The notes beneath the pieces were generated by a model, which was not told where the DNA came from, did not search any database, and saw only the letters and a program-made list of their open reading frames with translations. This document shows positions 17,738 to 26,577 of a stretch of DNA of 64,000 nt, one piece after another (positions within the stretch are counted from its first letter, which is position 1; each line of letters begins with the position of its first letter). The stretch is from NCBI GenBank assembly GCA_013823135.1, contig PNLP01000010.1, positions 98,611-162,610 of the forward strand, written 5' to 3'. A program made the translations under genes and the position numbers. The stretch is from Planctomycetaceae bacterium (GTDB lineage: Bacteria > Planctomycetota > Planctomycetia > Gemmatales > Gemmataceae).

Positions 17738-18631
17738 ATGATCGTTGCGAACGCACCGGAGGCGAGAGTCGTGGATAAGCCTTCCGACAAGCCGGACGAA
17801 ACACCCGACGAGTTGGGCCGACTGGCAAATCTCCTGGCCGCCAATCCGGAACGCCGGGTCGAGATTCTCGAAAAGCTGCTTGGCGTTTCGGCATGCCGAT
17901 CCATCGGCATCTACCCGATTCCGCCCGGGTTCAAGCTGTCGGTCGTCATCCCCGTGTACAACGAGGAACGCTGGCTGGCCGAACTCGTTCGCCGCGTCCA
18001 GGTCGTGCCGATCCCCAAAGAATTGATCCTGATCAACGACTTCTCGACCGATGGCACCCCGGCCATCCTGGCCCAGATCGAGAAGCAATACGACAACGTG
18101 CGGGTGTTCCACCAGCCGAAGAACATGGGTAAAGGCGCGGCCCTTCGCGAAGGCTTCAAACACTGCACCGGCGATCTGGTGATTGTGCAGGACGCCGACT
18201 GGGAATACGACCCCGCCGAATACCCCAAGCTGATTCAGCCAATCCTCGAAAACCGGGCCGACGTCGTGGTCGGTTCGCGGTTCATCGGCGAGAGCCACCG
18301 CGTGCTGTACTACTGGCACTCGGTCGCGAACAAAGCACTCACGATGATGTCGAACTGGTTCACGAACCTGAACCTGACTGACATGGAAACGTGCTACAAG
18401 GTCTTCCGTCGCGAAGTGATTCAGGGGATGACGCTCAAGAGCAACCGGTTCGGCTTCGAGCCTGAGGTGACGGCCAAGATTGCCCGCAAGCGCAAGGGTC
18501 AGCCGAAGTGGCGGGTCTTCGAGGTGCCAATCAGCTATTCGGGGCGAACCTACGAGGAAGGGAAGAAGATCGGCCTGAAGGATGCGTTCCAGGCGTTCTA
18601 CTGCATCGTGCGATTCTGGGCCGCGGACTGA
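17738..18631 (+). CDS. Family 2 glycosyltransferase (polyprenyl-phosphate sugar synthase type)
   Basis: 297 aa. GT-A fold with LSVVIPVYNEERWLAELVRR, ILINDFSTDGTPAILAQ, MGKGAALREGFKHCTGD, VIVQDADWEYDPAEYPKLI and VVVGSRFIGESHRVLYYWHS. The motifs match dolichyl/polyprenyl-phosphate glucosyl- or mannosyl-transferases (GT2, DPM-like). No C-terminal membrane helices are obvious. Residues 1-65 are an extra segment before the catalytic domain. AAGGAGG at 17722 sets the start; ATG 17738 (spacing 9) is preferred over the adjacent GTG 17735. It could supply the lipid-linked donor for GT-C enzymes such as the one at 9447. Confidence 0.9.
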   Translation: MIVANAPEARVVDKPSDKPDETPDELGRLANLLAANPERRVEILEKLLGVSACRSIGIYPIPPGFKLSVVIPVYNEERWLAELVRRVQVVPIPKELILINDFSTDGTPAILAQIEKQYDNVRVFHQPKNMGKGAALREGFKHCTGDLVIVQDADWEYDPAEYPKLIQPILENRADVVVGSRFIGESHRVLYYWHSVANKALTMMSNWFTNLNLTDMETCYKVFRREVIQGMTLKSNRFGFEPEVTAKIARKRKGQPKWRVFEVPISYSGRTYEEGKKIGLKDAFQAFYCIVRFWAAD

Positions 18632-18639
18632 GTTCTCTG

Positions 18640-18713
18640 GCGAGCGGGGGTGCGTCAGCCCCCCGAGTGTTGGTGTTTACAGGGACTCGGGGGGCTGACG
18701 CACCCCCGCTCGC
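18640..18713. repeat. Perfect 29-base-arm palindrome, (T)GGCGAGC family
   Basis: Arms 18640-18668 (GCGAGCGGGGGTGCGTCAGC…) and 18685-18713 are exact reverse complements around a 16-base loop. It lies between the converging GT2 and cytochrome-TlpA genes. The GCGTCAGCCCC core is shared with the element inside trpE at 38784. Confidence 0.75.
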
Positions 18714-18718
18714 TAAAA

Positions 18719-19630
18719 TTACCACGCGTGTTCGATCAACTTCCGCATGGCGGGTGAGGTCCAGTCCTTCATCCCGTGCGCCCGGCCGATGGCTTTCCCA
18801 TCGGGCGCAATCAACCACACTGTCGGCAGTGTTTGCACCTCGAAGCGGGCCGATCCGAGTCCGGTTGCGTCGGTGTACACACGCAATCCGGGGGCAAAGC
18901 GATCGACGAGTTTCTGAGCGTCGTGCAAGTCGTCCGCATCCGCGCTGATGTGCAGCACGGTGAACTTGCGACCGGCAAGCGACTTCTCCAGTTCCTTGAG
19001 GTGCGGCAATTCTTTGACGCAGTGAACGCACGACGTTCCCCAGAAATGCAGCATCACCGCCTTGCCCTTTAGGTCGGAGAGTTTCACCTCCTTGCCAGCC
19101 ATATCGGCGACCACGAGTGCCGGCGGCTCCGTTCCTCGCATGTCGATGAACCCCGCGGCACGCAGGAGCGATTCTTCCTCGGTCGGTTCGTGAACCACCG
19201 TTTTCCGCGACACAGCCAAGTGGTAAACGTACTCGACCAACGCATCTACATCGGCGGGCGGGAGGGTACGGTTTGCGGCCATCGCCGTTCCGGGGATGCC
19301 ATCGAGAGTGACCTTGCGAATGGATTCGCGAGTCACGGCGAACCGCCACGGTCGGGCGGCGAAGTCGCGCGGCGGCGGTCGCAACGTCACTGCGCTCGGT
19401 CCGTCACCTTGCCCCTCGGGTCCATGGCATGAGACGCAGTAAACACCAAACAGAAGTTCTCCCCGCGTGGCAGGTGGAAGTGCGATCGGGTCCGGGTTCA
19501 TGTGGGCGGGTTCAACTCGCACCTGTCGCAGTTTCCCGACGACCCAACCACTACCAACAGCACACACTGTCACCACGGCAACCAGCAGAAGTTGCGACGA
19601 ACGCGGTTTCGGTGTGAAGTCGGCAGTCAC
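18719..19630 (-). CDS. Cytochrome c-thioredoxin (TlpA/ResA-like) fusion
   Basis: 303 aa. A membrane anchor (~res 15-35) precedes a mono-heme cytochrome c domain (CVSCHG at ~res 65, LDGIPGTAMAANRTLPP with a candidate Met ligand). After a linker comes a TlpA/ResA thioredoxin-like domain (~res 170-300): LSDLKGKAVMLHFWG, active site CVHC, and LPTVWLIAPDG with the cis-Pro. Predicted to be an envelope redox protein linking heme electron transfer to thiol chemistry. The GTG at 19630 overlaps the stop of the upstream BNR gene by 4 bases (GTGA), indicating coupling; a GTG at 19639 is an alternative start. Confidence 0.88.
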   Translation of the reverse strand: MTADFTPKPRSSQLLLVAVVTVCAVGSGWVVGKLRQVRVEPAHMNPDPIALPPATRGELLFGVYCVSCHGPEGQGDGPSAVTLRPPPRDFAARPWRFAVTRESIRKVTLDGIPGTAMAANRTLPPADVDALVEYVYHLAVSRKTVVHEPTEEESLLRAAGFIDMRGTEPPALVVADMAGKEVKLSDLKGKAVMLHFWGTSCVHCVKELPHLKELEKSLAGRKFTVLHISADADDLHDAQKLVDRFAPGLRVYTDATGLGSARFEVQTLPTVWLIAPDGKAIGRAHGMKDWTSPAMRKLIEHAW

Positions 19631-21036
19631 GGGCAACACCCTCCCATCGATTTCGACAACCGTGTGACGACGACCGATTTGCCCGACGTGTCCAGTTCAT
19701 TCCAGGCGACAAACACACTTCCACTCGCAGTGACCGCAAGGCTTGGCCGCGTCTGAAACGCGCCTGGCTTCGGAGAGACAGCCCGCGCGGTCTCAAACGC
19801 CGTCTGCCCCGCGGGCATCATCGCGTACTGGATCGCCCGGCCGACCGCGCCACCGACCTTGGGCGGCCCGTGCTGGTGACCCGCGTGGGAATCGGCGATG
19901 GGTTCGGTTCCAAACGTCTCCTCCCAGACCGCGTGGAGGTTGCCGTCCGCATCCGCGTGGAGTTTCGGGTTACCCTGAGTCCCGGGTCCAGCGGCGTTGA
20001 TCTCGTGGGAAGTAAACTTCATGTCGGCGAACTTCGCGTGTGCGTGATAACACCGCTGTGGCCCAGATCGAGCGTCCATCCAGCCAACGTGGAGCGTGTC
20101 GCCAATCACGGCGAGCGAAGGCCCGTCGTGTGGGCACCCCTCGAACTTCCAGGTTTTCTCGACAACCGGGAACGGCCCCTCGAACGCAGATTGCCCTGGC
20201 CGCATCTGGCTGATGGCGATGTCGCGGTGGCCGTCGTTGATGTTTCGGAACGCGACGTACAGCGTGCCGTCCGGTCCGAACGTCGCCGCGGTGGGGCAGC
20301 ACGGGCAGACCCCCTTGCCGGGCTCACCGGCGTGAACCAACACCTCGGGGAGGAACGCCGTGGCTCCGGCCGGTCGCACGCTGGCGAACACTTGCTGGTT
20401 ACCGTTACGCTCATCGAGCCACGAACAACCGACCGCACCGCCCGGCCCGAAGGCCATCGCCACGAACGCCGGTTTCGCCCCGACACCCTGATGAACCGGT
20501 TGCGCCGGCCCGAACGTACCGCCGGCGTCCGTCGAGGTCGCGAGGACGACTTGCATCGCCGAACCGTCCTCGCGTGCCGCATTCCAACCGAGGTAGAACT
20601 TGTCTCCGTCGGCCGCGAGGTGGGGCGTTGCCCGACGTTCGTGGCCGCCCGATTTGCCGTGTCCCGGGGTCTTGTAGACTCCTGCCTTGCTCACAGCCTT
20701 CGGTGCCTCGAACGAACGGCCACCGTCGGTGGTTCGCGTGAGGAAGACGGACCGTTCCTTCTCGGCGGTCTTCGATCCCCAGGCGAGGAACACTCGCCCG
20801 CTCGAATCGGCCGCCAGTTCGGGCGCCTCAAGCGTGTCCTTGGTGTCGAGGGCCGTCATGGCGAAGCGAGTCGGTTCCGGCGAGGTCTCGGCGCTCGGCC
20901 GGTTGGTTGGACAGACAGCGTCCGACGACAGAGGCCACGCACCAGACAGATACAGCCCGCCAACCGCACCGCCGCCCACCAGCGCGGCAAGCAAGCCAAC
21001 CTTCACCCAACTCATTCCGCACGCGCACTGACTCAT
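19627..21036 (-). CDS. BNR/sialidase-like beta-propeller, membrane-anchored
   Basis: 469 aa. N-terminal hydrophobic anchor (VGLLAALVGGGAVGGLYLSG, ~res 12-31). The remainder is a six-bladed propeller of the exo-alpha-sialidase/BNR type with SxDxGxxF blades: TRTTDGGRSFEAP, ATSTDAGGTFGPA, and repeated VAWxx(K/E)/LxVxW elements such as LHVGWMDARSG. A CPCC tetrad occurs in PGKGVCPCCPTAATFG, and the protein ends MGGCCP, both odd for sialidases and suggestive of metal or redox function. Sialidase catalytic residues are not convincingly present. It is coupled to the cytochrome-TlpA gene, so an envelope redox or metal role is as likely as glycan hydrolysis. Confidence 0.75.
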   Translation of the reverse strand: MSQCACGMSWVKVGLLAALVGGGAVGGLYLSGAWPLSSDAVCPTNRPSAETSPEPTRFAMTALDTKDTLEAPELAADSSGRVFLAWGSKTAEKERSVFLTRTTDGGRSFEAPKAVSKAGVYKTPGHGKSGGHERRATPHLAADGDKFYLGWNAAREDGSAMQVVLATSTDAGGTFGPAQPVHQGVGAKPAFVAMAFGPGGAVGCSWLDERNGNQQVFASVRPAGATAFLPEVLVHAGEPGKGVCPCCPTAATFGPDGTLYVAFRNINDGHRDIAISQMRPGQSAFEGPFPVVEKTWKFEGCPHDGPSLAVIGDTLHVGWMDARSGPQRCYHAHAKFADMKFTSHEINAAGPGTQGNPKLHADADGNLHAVWEETFGTEPIADSHAGHQHGPPKVGGAVGRAIQYAMMPAGQTAFETARAVSPKPGAFQTRPSLAVTASGSVFVAWNELDTSGKSVVVTRLSKSMGGCCP

Positions 21037-21147
21037 GGGAGGTTCTCGATGGTGTTTGTGATTGGGCGAGCGAGGCGACGTCAGTCCCCCAAGTGCTGGC
21101 GTGGGCCAAGAACCCGGGGTTAACGCGGCCTCGCTGCAAAAGTTGGA

Positions 21148-22155
21148 TCACCAGTTACCGGCAACCTCACCGCCTGCGATCGTGGCGACTGCCCGCCACG
21201 ACGAAAGAGTGACACTATCAGAAACGAAGCGAACGGAGCCATCGACCAATAACGTATTGACGCCGCCCGTGTGGTAACTGCGTGCCCCGATCAGGGCTTG
21301 GCTGTTGCTCGAGTTCTTGCAATCCCACTTACCAGTTTGATTCGGCGTGTAATGGTGGTTGTAGATCGTGTAGGTCAAGTGGCCGTTAAGCCATTGATTC
21401 GCGCGATCAGACGTCCATGTCCCCTTCGTGGGATCGTTGCACATCACGGGGGGGTCAATCGAAATCGACGAGCCGTTGTACGGTGTCGTCGTGATCGCGG
21501 TGAGGACTAGCGCGACATTCCGGGCATCGGGAGGGGCAACTCCGTTCGGAGGGGTCGTTGCTGCTCCCTTGCCGATGGCTGTCTCGGACAGAGCGACAGT
21601 GTTTGAGGTGCCGTCCGTCACGTCCGCAATCCGTCGTGGGGTCAACTGAAAAACACCATCACCGATGTTGAGGTGAACGCTGTTTGTCACCCCAGCTGAG
21701 TCTTGCATCGTCCCGGTGCCGTTACACACCATGTAATTGGTGCCCCATTTGGTGTCACCTGCCACTTGACCATTCGCGGGATCAGTGGGGCAGACCAAAA
21801 ACGGAACGCGGGTAGTCGCTGCCGTCGGGTTTGTGCCGGTGGAGATAGACACGTCGTAATTCACAAGTTTTTGCAGGTTTTCTTGCTCGCAGTATGGCAA
21901 GAGCCGCGAGATAGCTGAATGCACCAGTGAAGACGTTACCCGGGCAGACGGGAACTTCGAGAGTGCGCTCTCGTGGTTGTGCATCGCCAGGCCGATCTGC
22001 TTCAGATTGTTCTGACACTTCATTCGGGCGGCGGCTTCGCGAACCTTCTGCACGGCCGGCAACAGCAGGCCGATCAGGATCGCAATGATCGCGATTACCA
22101 CAAGGAGTTCAATCAACGTAAAGGCACGGCGCAGTGTCATGGGTGTATCTCTCAT
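21148..22155 (-). CDS. DUF1559 protein with prepilin-type N-terminus
   Basis: 335 aa. [20 protein letters not shown] near the N-terminus is followed by [18 protein letters not shown] and [14 protein letters not shown]; the C-terminus has [21 protein letters not shown] 22155 (MRDTPM…) is preferred because GAGGTG precedes it; ATG 22140 directly before LRRAFTLIE is an alternative, and the frame remains open upstream to 22227. It stands between the BNR gene and the Cys-rich gene on the same strand. Confidence 0.9.
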   Translation of the reverse strand: MRDTPMTLRRAFTLIELLVVIAIIAILIGLLLPAVQKVREAAARMKCQNNLKQIGLAMHNHESALSKFPSARVTSSLVHSAISRLLPYCEQENLQKLVNYDVSISTGTNPTAATTRVPFLVCPTDPANGQVAGDTKWGTNYMVCNGTGTMQDSAGVTNSVHLNIGDGVFQLTPRRIADVTDGTSNTVALSETAIGKGAATTPPNGVAPPDARNVALVLTAITTTPYNGSSISIDPPVMCNDPTKGTWTSDRANQWLNGHLTYTIYNHHYTPNQTGKWDCKNSSNSQALIGARSYHTGGVNTLLVDGSVRFVSDSVTLSSWRAVATIAGGEVAGNW

Positions 22156-22295
22156 GTTGCACCTCACGCGGCCAGCGATGGACGCCAGCCTGCGCGGGAA
22201 CTCAGGTTGTGTGAAGAAAGCAATCACGCGGAAGAACGCAATTCGCGCTCATCCCGGTTGGGTTGCGTGTGGTTTCGGAATCGGTGTGGGTGCGA

Positions 22296-22919
22296 TCAGA
22301 CGAGCCGAGGCGGCCGGATGGGCGGGCTCTGGGAAGTGATGACGGCAGGAACGGACGCCACGCGGACGAAGCCCTCGGGCTCGGGCGTGGCGGAATGCTC
22401 GGATGTCAACGGTGGTGGCGCGGTCTGTTCGAGCTTCAGCAACCCGGCTGGCCCCTCGCCACGGCACTTCTGTGTGAAGATACCTCCAGCCCAGCGGATT
22501 GAAGCAGATTCGCCCACAGCGTCTTTCGCGGATTCTCGCTCACAGCACGAAGGCTCCGCGGCGGGTTCGCGTTCGCTCTCGCAGCACGAGCTTTTCGGCT
22601 TGGCGGGTGTCTGGCGGGCTTTCTTCGCCTCGACTGCGGGGCGAACGTGCGCTGGCGGCTCGATGCCGCGAGCGTCGGCCCATGCCAACTTCTGTTCGAG
22701 CGTGAAGCAGCAGCAATCGCCCGCCCAGCATTGGTCAGCGTTGAGGCAACCGCAAACGTGTTCGCGGCAGGGGTACGGGGTGGATGATGCGTTTGCGTGG
22801 AACAGACGGGGCATCGGAACGGGTGCCCCGGTCGCGGCGAATACGTGCGCGACGAGTGCCACGACCGCCAAAGCATGGCGGGCGGAGACTCGGGTCGGTA
22901 GTCGTCGCAAGAACCGCAT
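22296..22919 (-). CDS. Cysteine-rich secreted protein of unknown function
   Basis: 207 aa. Signal peptide at ~res 10-32 ([16 protein letters not shown]). The mature N-terminal part has [20 protein letters not shown] followed by CF: seven or more cysteines in about 25 residues, spaced for metal binding. Further pairs occur later ([17 protein letters not shown]). The C-terminal third is low-complexity with PIRPPRLV at the end. Known proteins with the CxCxNxxxCxxxCCC pattern are found next to copper or heavy-metal genes, but I cannot name the family. Here it neighbours the BNR and cytochrome-TlpA genes, which suggests metal or thiol handling in the envelope. The ATG at 22919 lacks a clear ribosome-binding site. 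Confidence 0.7.
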   Translation of the reverse strand: MRFLRRLPTRVSARHALAVVALVAHVFAATGAPVPMPRLFHANASSTPYPCREHVCGCLNADQCWAGDCCCFTLEQKLAWADARGIEPPAHVRPAVEAKKARQTPAKPKSSCCESEREPAAEPSCCERESAKDAVGESASIRWAGGIFTQKCRGEGPAGLLKLEQTAPPPLTSEHSATPEPEGFVRVASVPAVITSQSPPIRPPRLV

Positions 22920-23345
22920 GGGAGGGCGTCGGGGAGGCAATCGGCTCTGACCTAGGTTGTACAGTACCGGCACAACCGTGCCAACCACTTACTTCACGAT
23001 ATCCGTTGAACTGGGTGTGCCACTGGTTTCCGGAGATAACACTTGCTGGTATGCGATCGGATGTGTGCTTCTGATCGGTTCCAGGCGAAATGCCCACCCA
23101 TCCCTGGAACCGTTCTGGAAGCGTTGACCTGTCCGGAAGAAAGAATATCAGAATTAGCGCATTCGCCGCATCACACGACATCCCAATCGTTTGCGACTTG
23201 CTACTGCAATTCATGCCACACGAAACTGCCAAGCACACCCCGGAAACCAGTGGCACACCCCGTTGAACTGCAACCATGCAACCAGTTGATGATGCCACGA
23301 ACGCGACGTAAACTTCCTGAACCCCGCCCCACGAGACATGTCGCG
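22920..23345. other. Divergent intergenic region with inverted repeat
   Basis: 426 bases between the divergent Cys-rich and LRR genes. It should contain both promoters. The frame of the LRR gene is open through it but shows no conserved or signal-like sequence. The inverted repeat at 23005-23260 occupies most of it. Confidence 0.5.
23005..23260. repeat. Distant inverted repeat GGGTGTGCCACTGGTTTCCGG
   Basis: A 21-base word ending TGTGCCACTGGTTTCCGG at 23013-23033 is found inverted at 23240-23260, and the flanking GTTGAAC bases extend the match. Inside lies a hairpin CGGTTCCAGG (23076-23085)/CCTGGAACCG (23103-23112). The ~255-base unit with inverted ends resembles a small non-autonomous mobile element or a pair of repeat units. 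No target duplication was confirmed. Confidence 0.5.
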
Positions 23346-24716
23346 ATGCGTCCGTTCCTCCTTTGCGCCCTGTTCCTGGCTCTCCCCACCGTCTGCGTGG
23401 CCGACGAAGCTGCCGTTGTCCGGTCTATTCAGAAACTCGGTGGCCGCATCGAACGGGACGAAAAGGGAGAACTGACGCGCGTTTACCTCGATCAGACGCG
23501 CATCACCGACGCCGGTCTCAAGGAAATCGCCACACTCAAAACCCTGACGCATCTCGACCTCTCACGCACCCGGATCACGAACTCGGGGCTGAATGAACTG
23601 GCATCGCTCCCCGCGTTAACGGCGCTCGACGTTGGCCGCACCGAGATAACCGACGACGGGCTCAAGGTGCTCACCCGACTGCGTGGGCTCACGGCTGTTT
23701 CCCTCGCGGAAACCGACATCACCGACAGCACATTGAAGTACCTGACACTGCTGAAGCGACTGGCACACCTCGACATCTCGAACACCAAGGTGACCGAAGC
23801 GGGGCTGGCGGACATCGCCCGGTTCGGGAACTTGACCAGCCTTCACCTGGGGAATCTCGCGATCACCGACGCGGGGTTGAAGCAACTCACTGCGATCAAG
23901 GGGTTGACGGCCCTTGGCATCAGCGGGACCAAGATCACCGACATGGGGTTACGCGAACTGACCGCGTTCCCGGGACTCACCAGCCTCAATGTGGCGAACC
24001 TCCCGGTGACCGACGCCGGGCTCGGCGGTCTGCCCCCGCTTGCAAGCCTCACCACGCTGCAACTCGGTTTCACCAAGGTGACCGATACCGGGCTGAAAAC
24101 GCTCACGCGGTTCAAAACCCTGACCAGCATCGACCTGAGTGAGACGGGGGTGAGCGAGGTCGGATTGAGGCACCTCGCCCCACTCACCGGTATCACTGCT
24201 CTGAAGCTGTCGCGAGCGAAGGTGACGGACGCAGGCTTGAACTCGCTCGCATCCTTCAAACGGCTTGTCACGCTCGACCTGAGCAACACTGGCATCGGCG
24301 ACGCCGGTTTGAAGAACCTGGTCCCTTCCAAGGAACTCACGACGCTAAACCTCGGCGGCACCAAGGTCACCGATGCCGGCATCAAGAGCTTGCCTGCACT
24401 CCCGGGCCTGACCACCTTAGACCTCACCGGGCTCAAAATCACGGATACCGGCATCAAGGGTCTCACCGGGTTCAAGGGATTGACTACACTCACGCTGTTC
24501 GGCACGCTGGTGACCGACGCCGGACTCAAAGACCTGGCCACTTTGAAAGGACTCACCAACCTGAATCTCTGGAACACCGGTGTGACTGACGCCGGGGTCA
24601 AGGATCTGGCCCGGCTGACGGCATTGACCACAGTCGATCTCACCGGAACCAAGGTGACCGACGCCGGGCAAGCCGAGTTGGAAAAATCACTTCCGACCTG
24701 TCGTGTTGTTCGGTGA
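23346..24716 (+). CDS. Secreted leucine-rich repeat protein, 17 repeats
   Basis: 456 aa. Signal peptide MRPFLLCALFLALPTVCVAD. The mature protein is almost entirely 17 successive 24-residue LRRs of the ribonuclease-inhibitor-like/cysteine-containing type: LTxLDLSxTxITDxGLKxLA, with hardly any insertions. The C-cap LEKSLPTCRVV closes the solenoid. Such proteins are very common in Gemmata and likely form curved binding surfaces; the ligand is unknown. ATG 23346 is chosen for the signal peptide. The gene overlaps slightly with the possible upstream extension of the next gene but not with its ATG at 24730. Confidence 0.9.
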   Translation: MRPFLLCALFLALPTVCVADEAAVVRSIQKLGGRIERDEKGELTRVYLDQTRITDAGLKEIATLKTLTHLDLSRTRITNSGLNELASLPALTALDVGRTEITDDGLKVLTRLRGLTAVSLAETDITDSTLKYLTLLKRLAHLDISNTKVTEAGLADIARFGNLTSLHLGNLAITDAGLKQLTAIKGLTALGISGTKITDMGLRELTAFPGLTSLNVANLPVTDAGLGGLPPLASLTTLQLGFTKVTDTGLKTLTRFKTLTSIDLSETGVSEVGLRHLAPLTGITALKLSRAKVTDAGLNSLASFKRLVTLDLSNTGIGDAGLKNLVPSKELTTLNLGGTKVTDAGIKSLPALPGLTTLDLTGLKITDTGIKGLTGFKGLTTLTLFGTLVTDAGLKDLATLKGLTNLNLWNTGVTDAGVKDLARLTALTTVDLTGTKVTDAGQAELEKSLPTCRVVR

Positions 24717-24729
24717 TGGGAGCACGGGA

Positions 24730-26322
24730 ATGGAACTGCCAGAACTGATCGACGCCCTGAGCAGGCCGGAAGCGTACCCGTTTCCGGTCGAGGCTGTTGA
24801 GGTCCGGCAGACGCACATCTCGGCTGTGTTCCTCGTGGGCGAGTACGTCTACAAGCTCAAGAAACCCGTCGCACCGGGGTTCCTCGATTTCACGACGCTC
24901 GATCGGCGACTCTATTTCTGCTGCGAGGAGGTCCGGCTCAATCGCCGCCTCGCACCGGATGTGTACCTGTCTGTCGTGCCGATTGTCGAAACTTCCGAAG
25001 GCATCCGGATTGAAGGAGTGGGGGAAATTATCGAGTGGGCGGTGAAGATGCGCCGCCTCCCCGACAGCGCAACGCTCCTGAAACTGGTTAAGAGCGACAG
25101 TGTGGCCGTGGGGTTGATCGAATCCCTCGCCCTACGAATTGCCGCCTTCCACCATGCGGCCGAGAGTGGTAAACGGATCACTGCGTTTACACGCTTCGAT
25201 GTGGTCGCCAGGAATTTCCGGGAAGTCTTCGAGCGAGCGTTGCCCTGTGTTGGGAACACCGTGAGCCGGAGCGTTTTCGATCGCATCCACTCGCTCGCGG
25301 AGGAATCTCTTACTCGACTCCAACCACTGATTGAATCGCGGACGAGCCGAGGCGTGGCTCGCGATGGCCACGGCGACCTGCACCTCGATCACATCTATTT
25401 CTTCCCCGACCAGCCCGCGCCCGGCGATTTGGTCATCATCGACTGCATCGAATTCAACGAACAGTATCGGTTTCTCGACCCAATCGCGGACATGGCGTTC
25501 GCGGTCATGGATTTCGCATTCCAGGGTCGAAGGGATCTCGCCGAGCACCTCGCCAAGACTTATTTCGTTGCAGCGGATGACGCTGAGGGATTGCTACTGC
25601 TCCCCTTCTATACCGCGTACCGGGCCGCGATTCGCGGAATGGTCGAGGGCCTGCTTTCGACGGAGCCCGAGGTGCCTGAGACAGAACGCACGGCCGCTGT
25701 CACGCGGGCCCGTGCCCACTGGCTCCTCGCACTAACCGAACTCGAATCGCCCGGCCATCGACCCTGCTTGCTGCTCGTGACCGGACTCCCTGGCAGCGGC
25801 AAATCCACCCTCGCTCGGACCCTCGGCGAGCGTGCGGGATTCGAGGTGATCCGTTCCGATGTCCTGCGCAAGGAACTGGCCGGTCTTCCCACACAAGAGC
25901 CAACGCCCCCGGAAACCCGCGAATCGCTTTACACCCAGGCAACAACGGATCGCGTCTACGCCGAGTGTCTCAGGCATGCCGAGCAAGCCATCCACGAGGG
26001 ACGGCGTGCTCTTGTGGATGCTACCTTCCGCGCCGAGTGGGAACGGATCGCTTTCATCTACGCCGCGATCGAGTGCGGGGTGCCGGTCGCCATTCTGAAC
26101 TGCGAAGCCACACCCGAGACGATTCGCCTCCGGCTCGAGTCCCGGAAGGGTGACGTATCGGACGCTGACTGGGCCGTTCACCTTCAGGTCGCAAAAGGCT
26201 GGGAGGAACCCGGCGAGACCGTGCGGCGTGTGTTCCACACCGTCTCGACCGAAGGGAACGAGGAAGCGGTTCTCGCTCGCGCGATCGACATTCTCCGCCG
26301 CATGGGACTGGCAAGCGATTGA
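24730..26322 (+). CDS. Bifunctional APH-like kinase/P-loop ATPase
   Basis: 530 aa. The N-terminal half (~res 1-340) resembles aminoglycoside phosphotransferases of the COG2187 type: VGEYVYKLKKPVAPGFLDF with the ATP lysine and RDGHGDLHLDHIYFF with the Brenner-type catalytic HGDLH, followed by VIIDCIEFNEQYRFLDPI with the metal-binding Asp. The C-terminal half (~res 345-530) is a P-loop kinase: LLLVTGLPGSGKSTLARTLG and VIRSDVLRKELAG. This fusion is widespread in bacteria; its substrate is unknown and there is no reason to assume antibiotic resistance. GGGAG precedes ATG 24730. It starts 13 bases after the LRR gene, so co-transcription is likely. Confidence 0.88.
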   Translation: MELPELIDALSRPEAYPFPVEAVEVRQTHISAVFLVGEYVYKLKKPVAPGFLDFTTLDRRLYFCCEEVRLNRRLAPDVYLSVVPIVETSEGIRIEGVGEIIEWAVKMRRLPDSATLLKLVKSDSVAVGLIESLALRIAAFHHAAESGKRITAFTRFDVVARNFREVFERALPCVGNTVSRSVFDRIHSLAEESLTRLQPLIESRTSRGVARDGHGDLHLDHIYFFPDQPAPGDLVIIDCIEFNEQYRFLDPIADMAFAVMDFAFQGRRDLAEHLAKTYFVAADDAEGLLLLPFYTAYRAAIRGMVEGLLSTEPEVPETERTAAVTRARAHWLLALTELESPGHRPCLLLVTGLPGSGKSTLARTLGERAGFEVIRSDVLRKELAGLPTQEPTPPETRESLYTQATTDRVYAECLRHAEQAIHEGRRALVDATFRAEWERIAFIYAAIECGVPVAILNCEATPETIRLRLESRKGDVSDADWAVHLQVAKGWEEPGETVRRVFHTVSTEGNEEAVLARAIDILRRMGLASD

Positions 26323-26577
26323 CCCCGGAACACGTCGCATTGGTGGCTATTCCAAGCCCGAACGCCGAGCGAGGTTCAACCCTGGCTGAGCGATAACGGA
26401 GCATGGCACACATGCGCAGGCGATTGTCTGTAAACACTAACTGGAATGGTACTTACAGCCAAGCACTTCTGAATTCGACTTGCAAATCCTGATTGACCTG
26501 CCGAACCCGACAACGTAAACTGAAACTGTTTATCCCGCCTGGGTTTTCCGCCCTCCATTCTCTTCCGGAACTTTCTC

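Noticed and set aside
23043..23345. Upstream extension of the 17-repeat LRR gene
   Set aside because: The extension runs through an inverted repeat and would bury the signal peptide that starts at ATG 23346.
24730..26322. Aminoglycoside resistance gene
   Set aside because: The APH-like half belongs to the broad COG2187 type fused to a P-loop kinase, with no evidence for antibiotic substrates.
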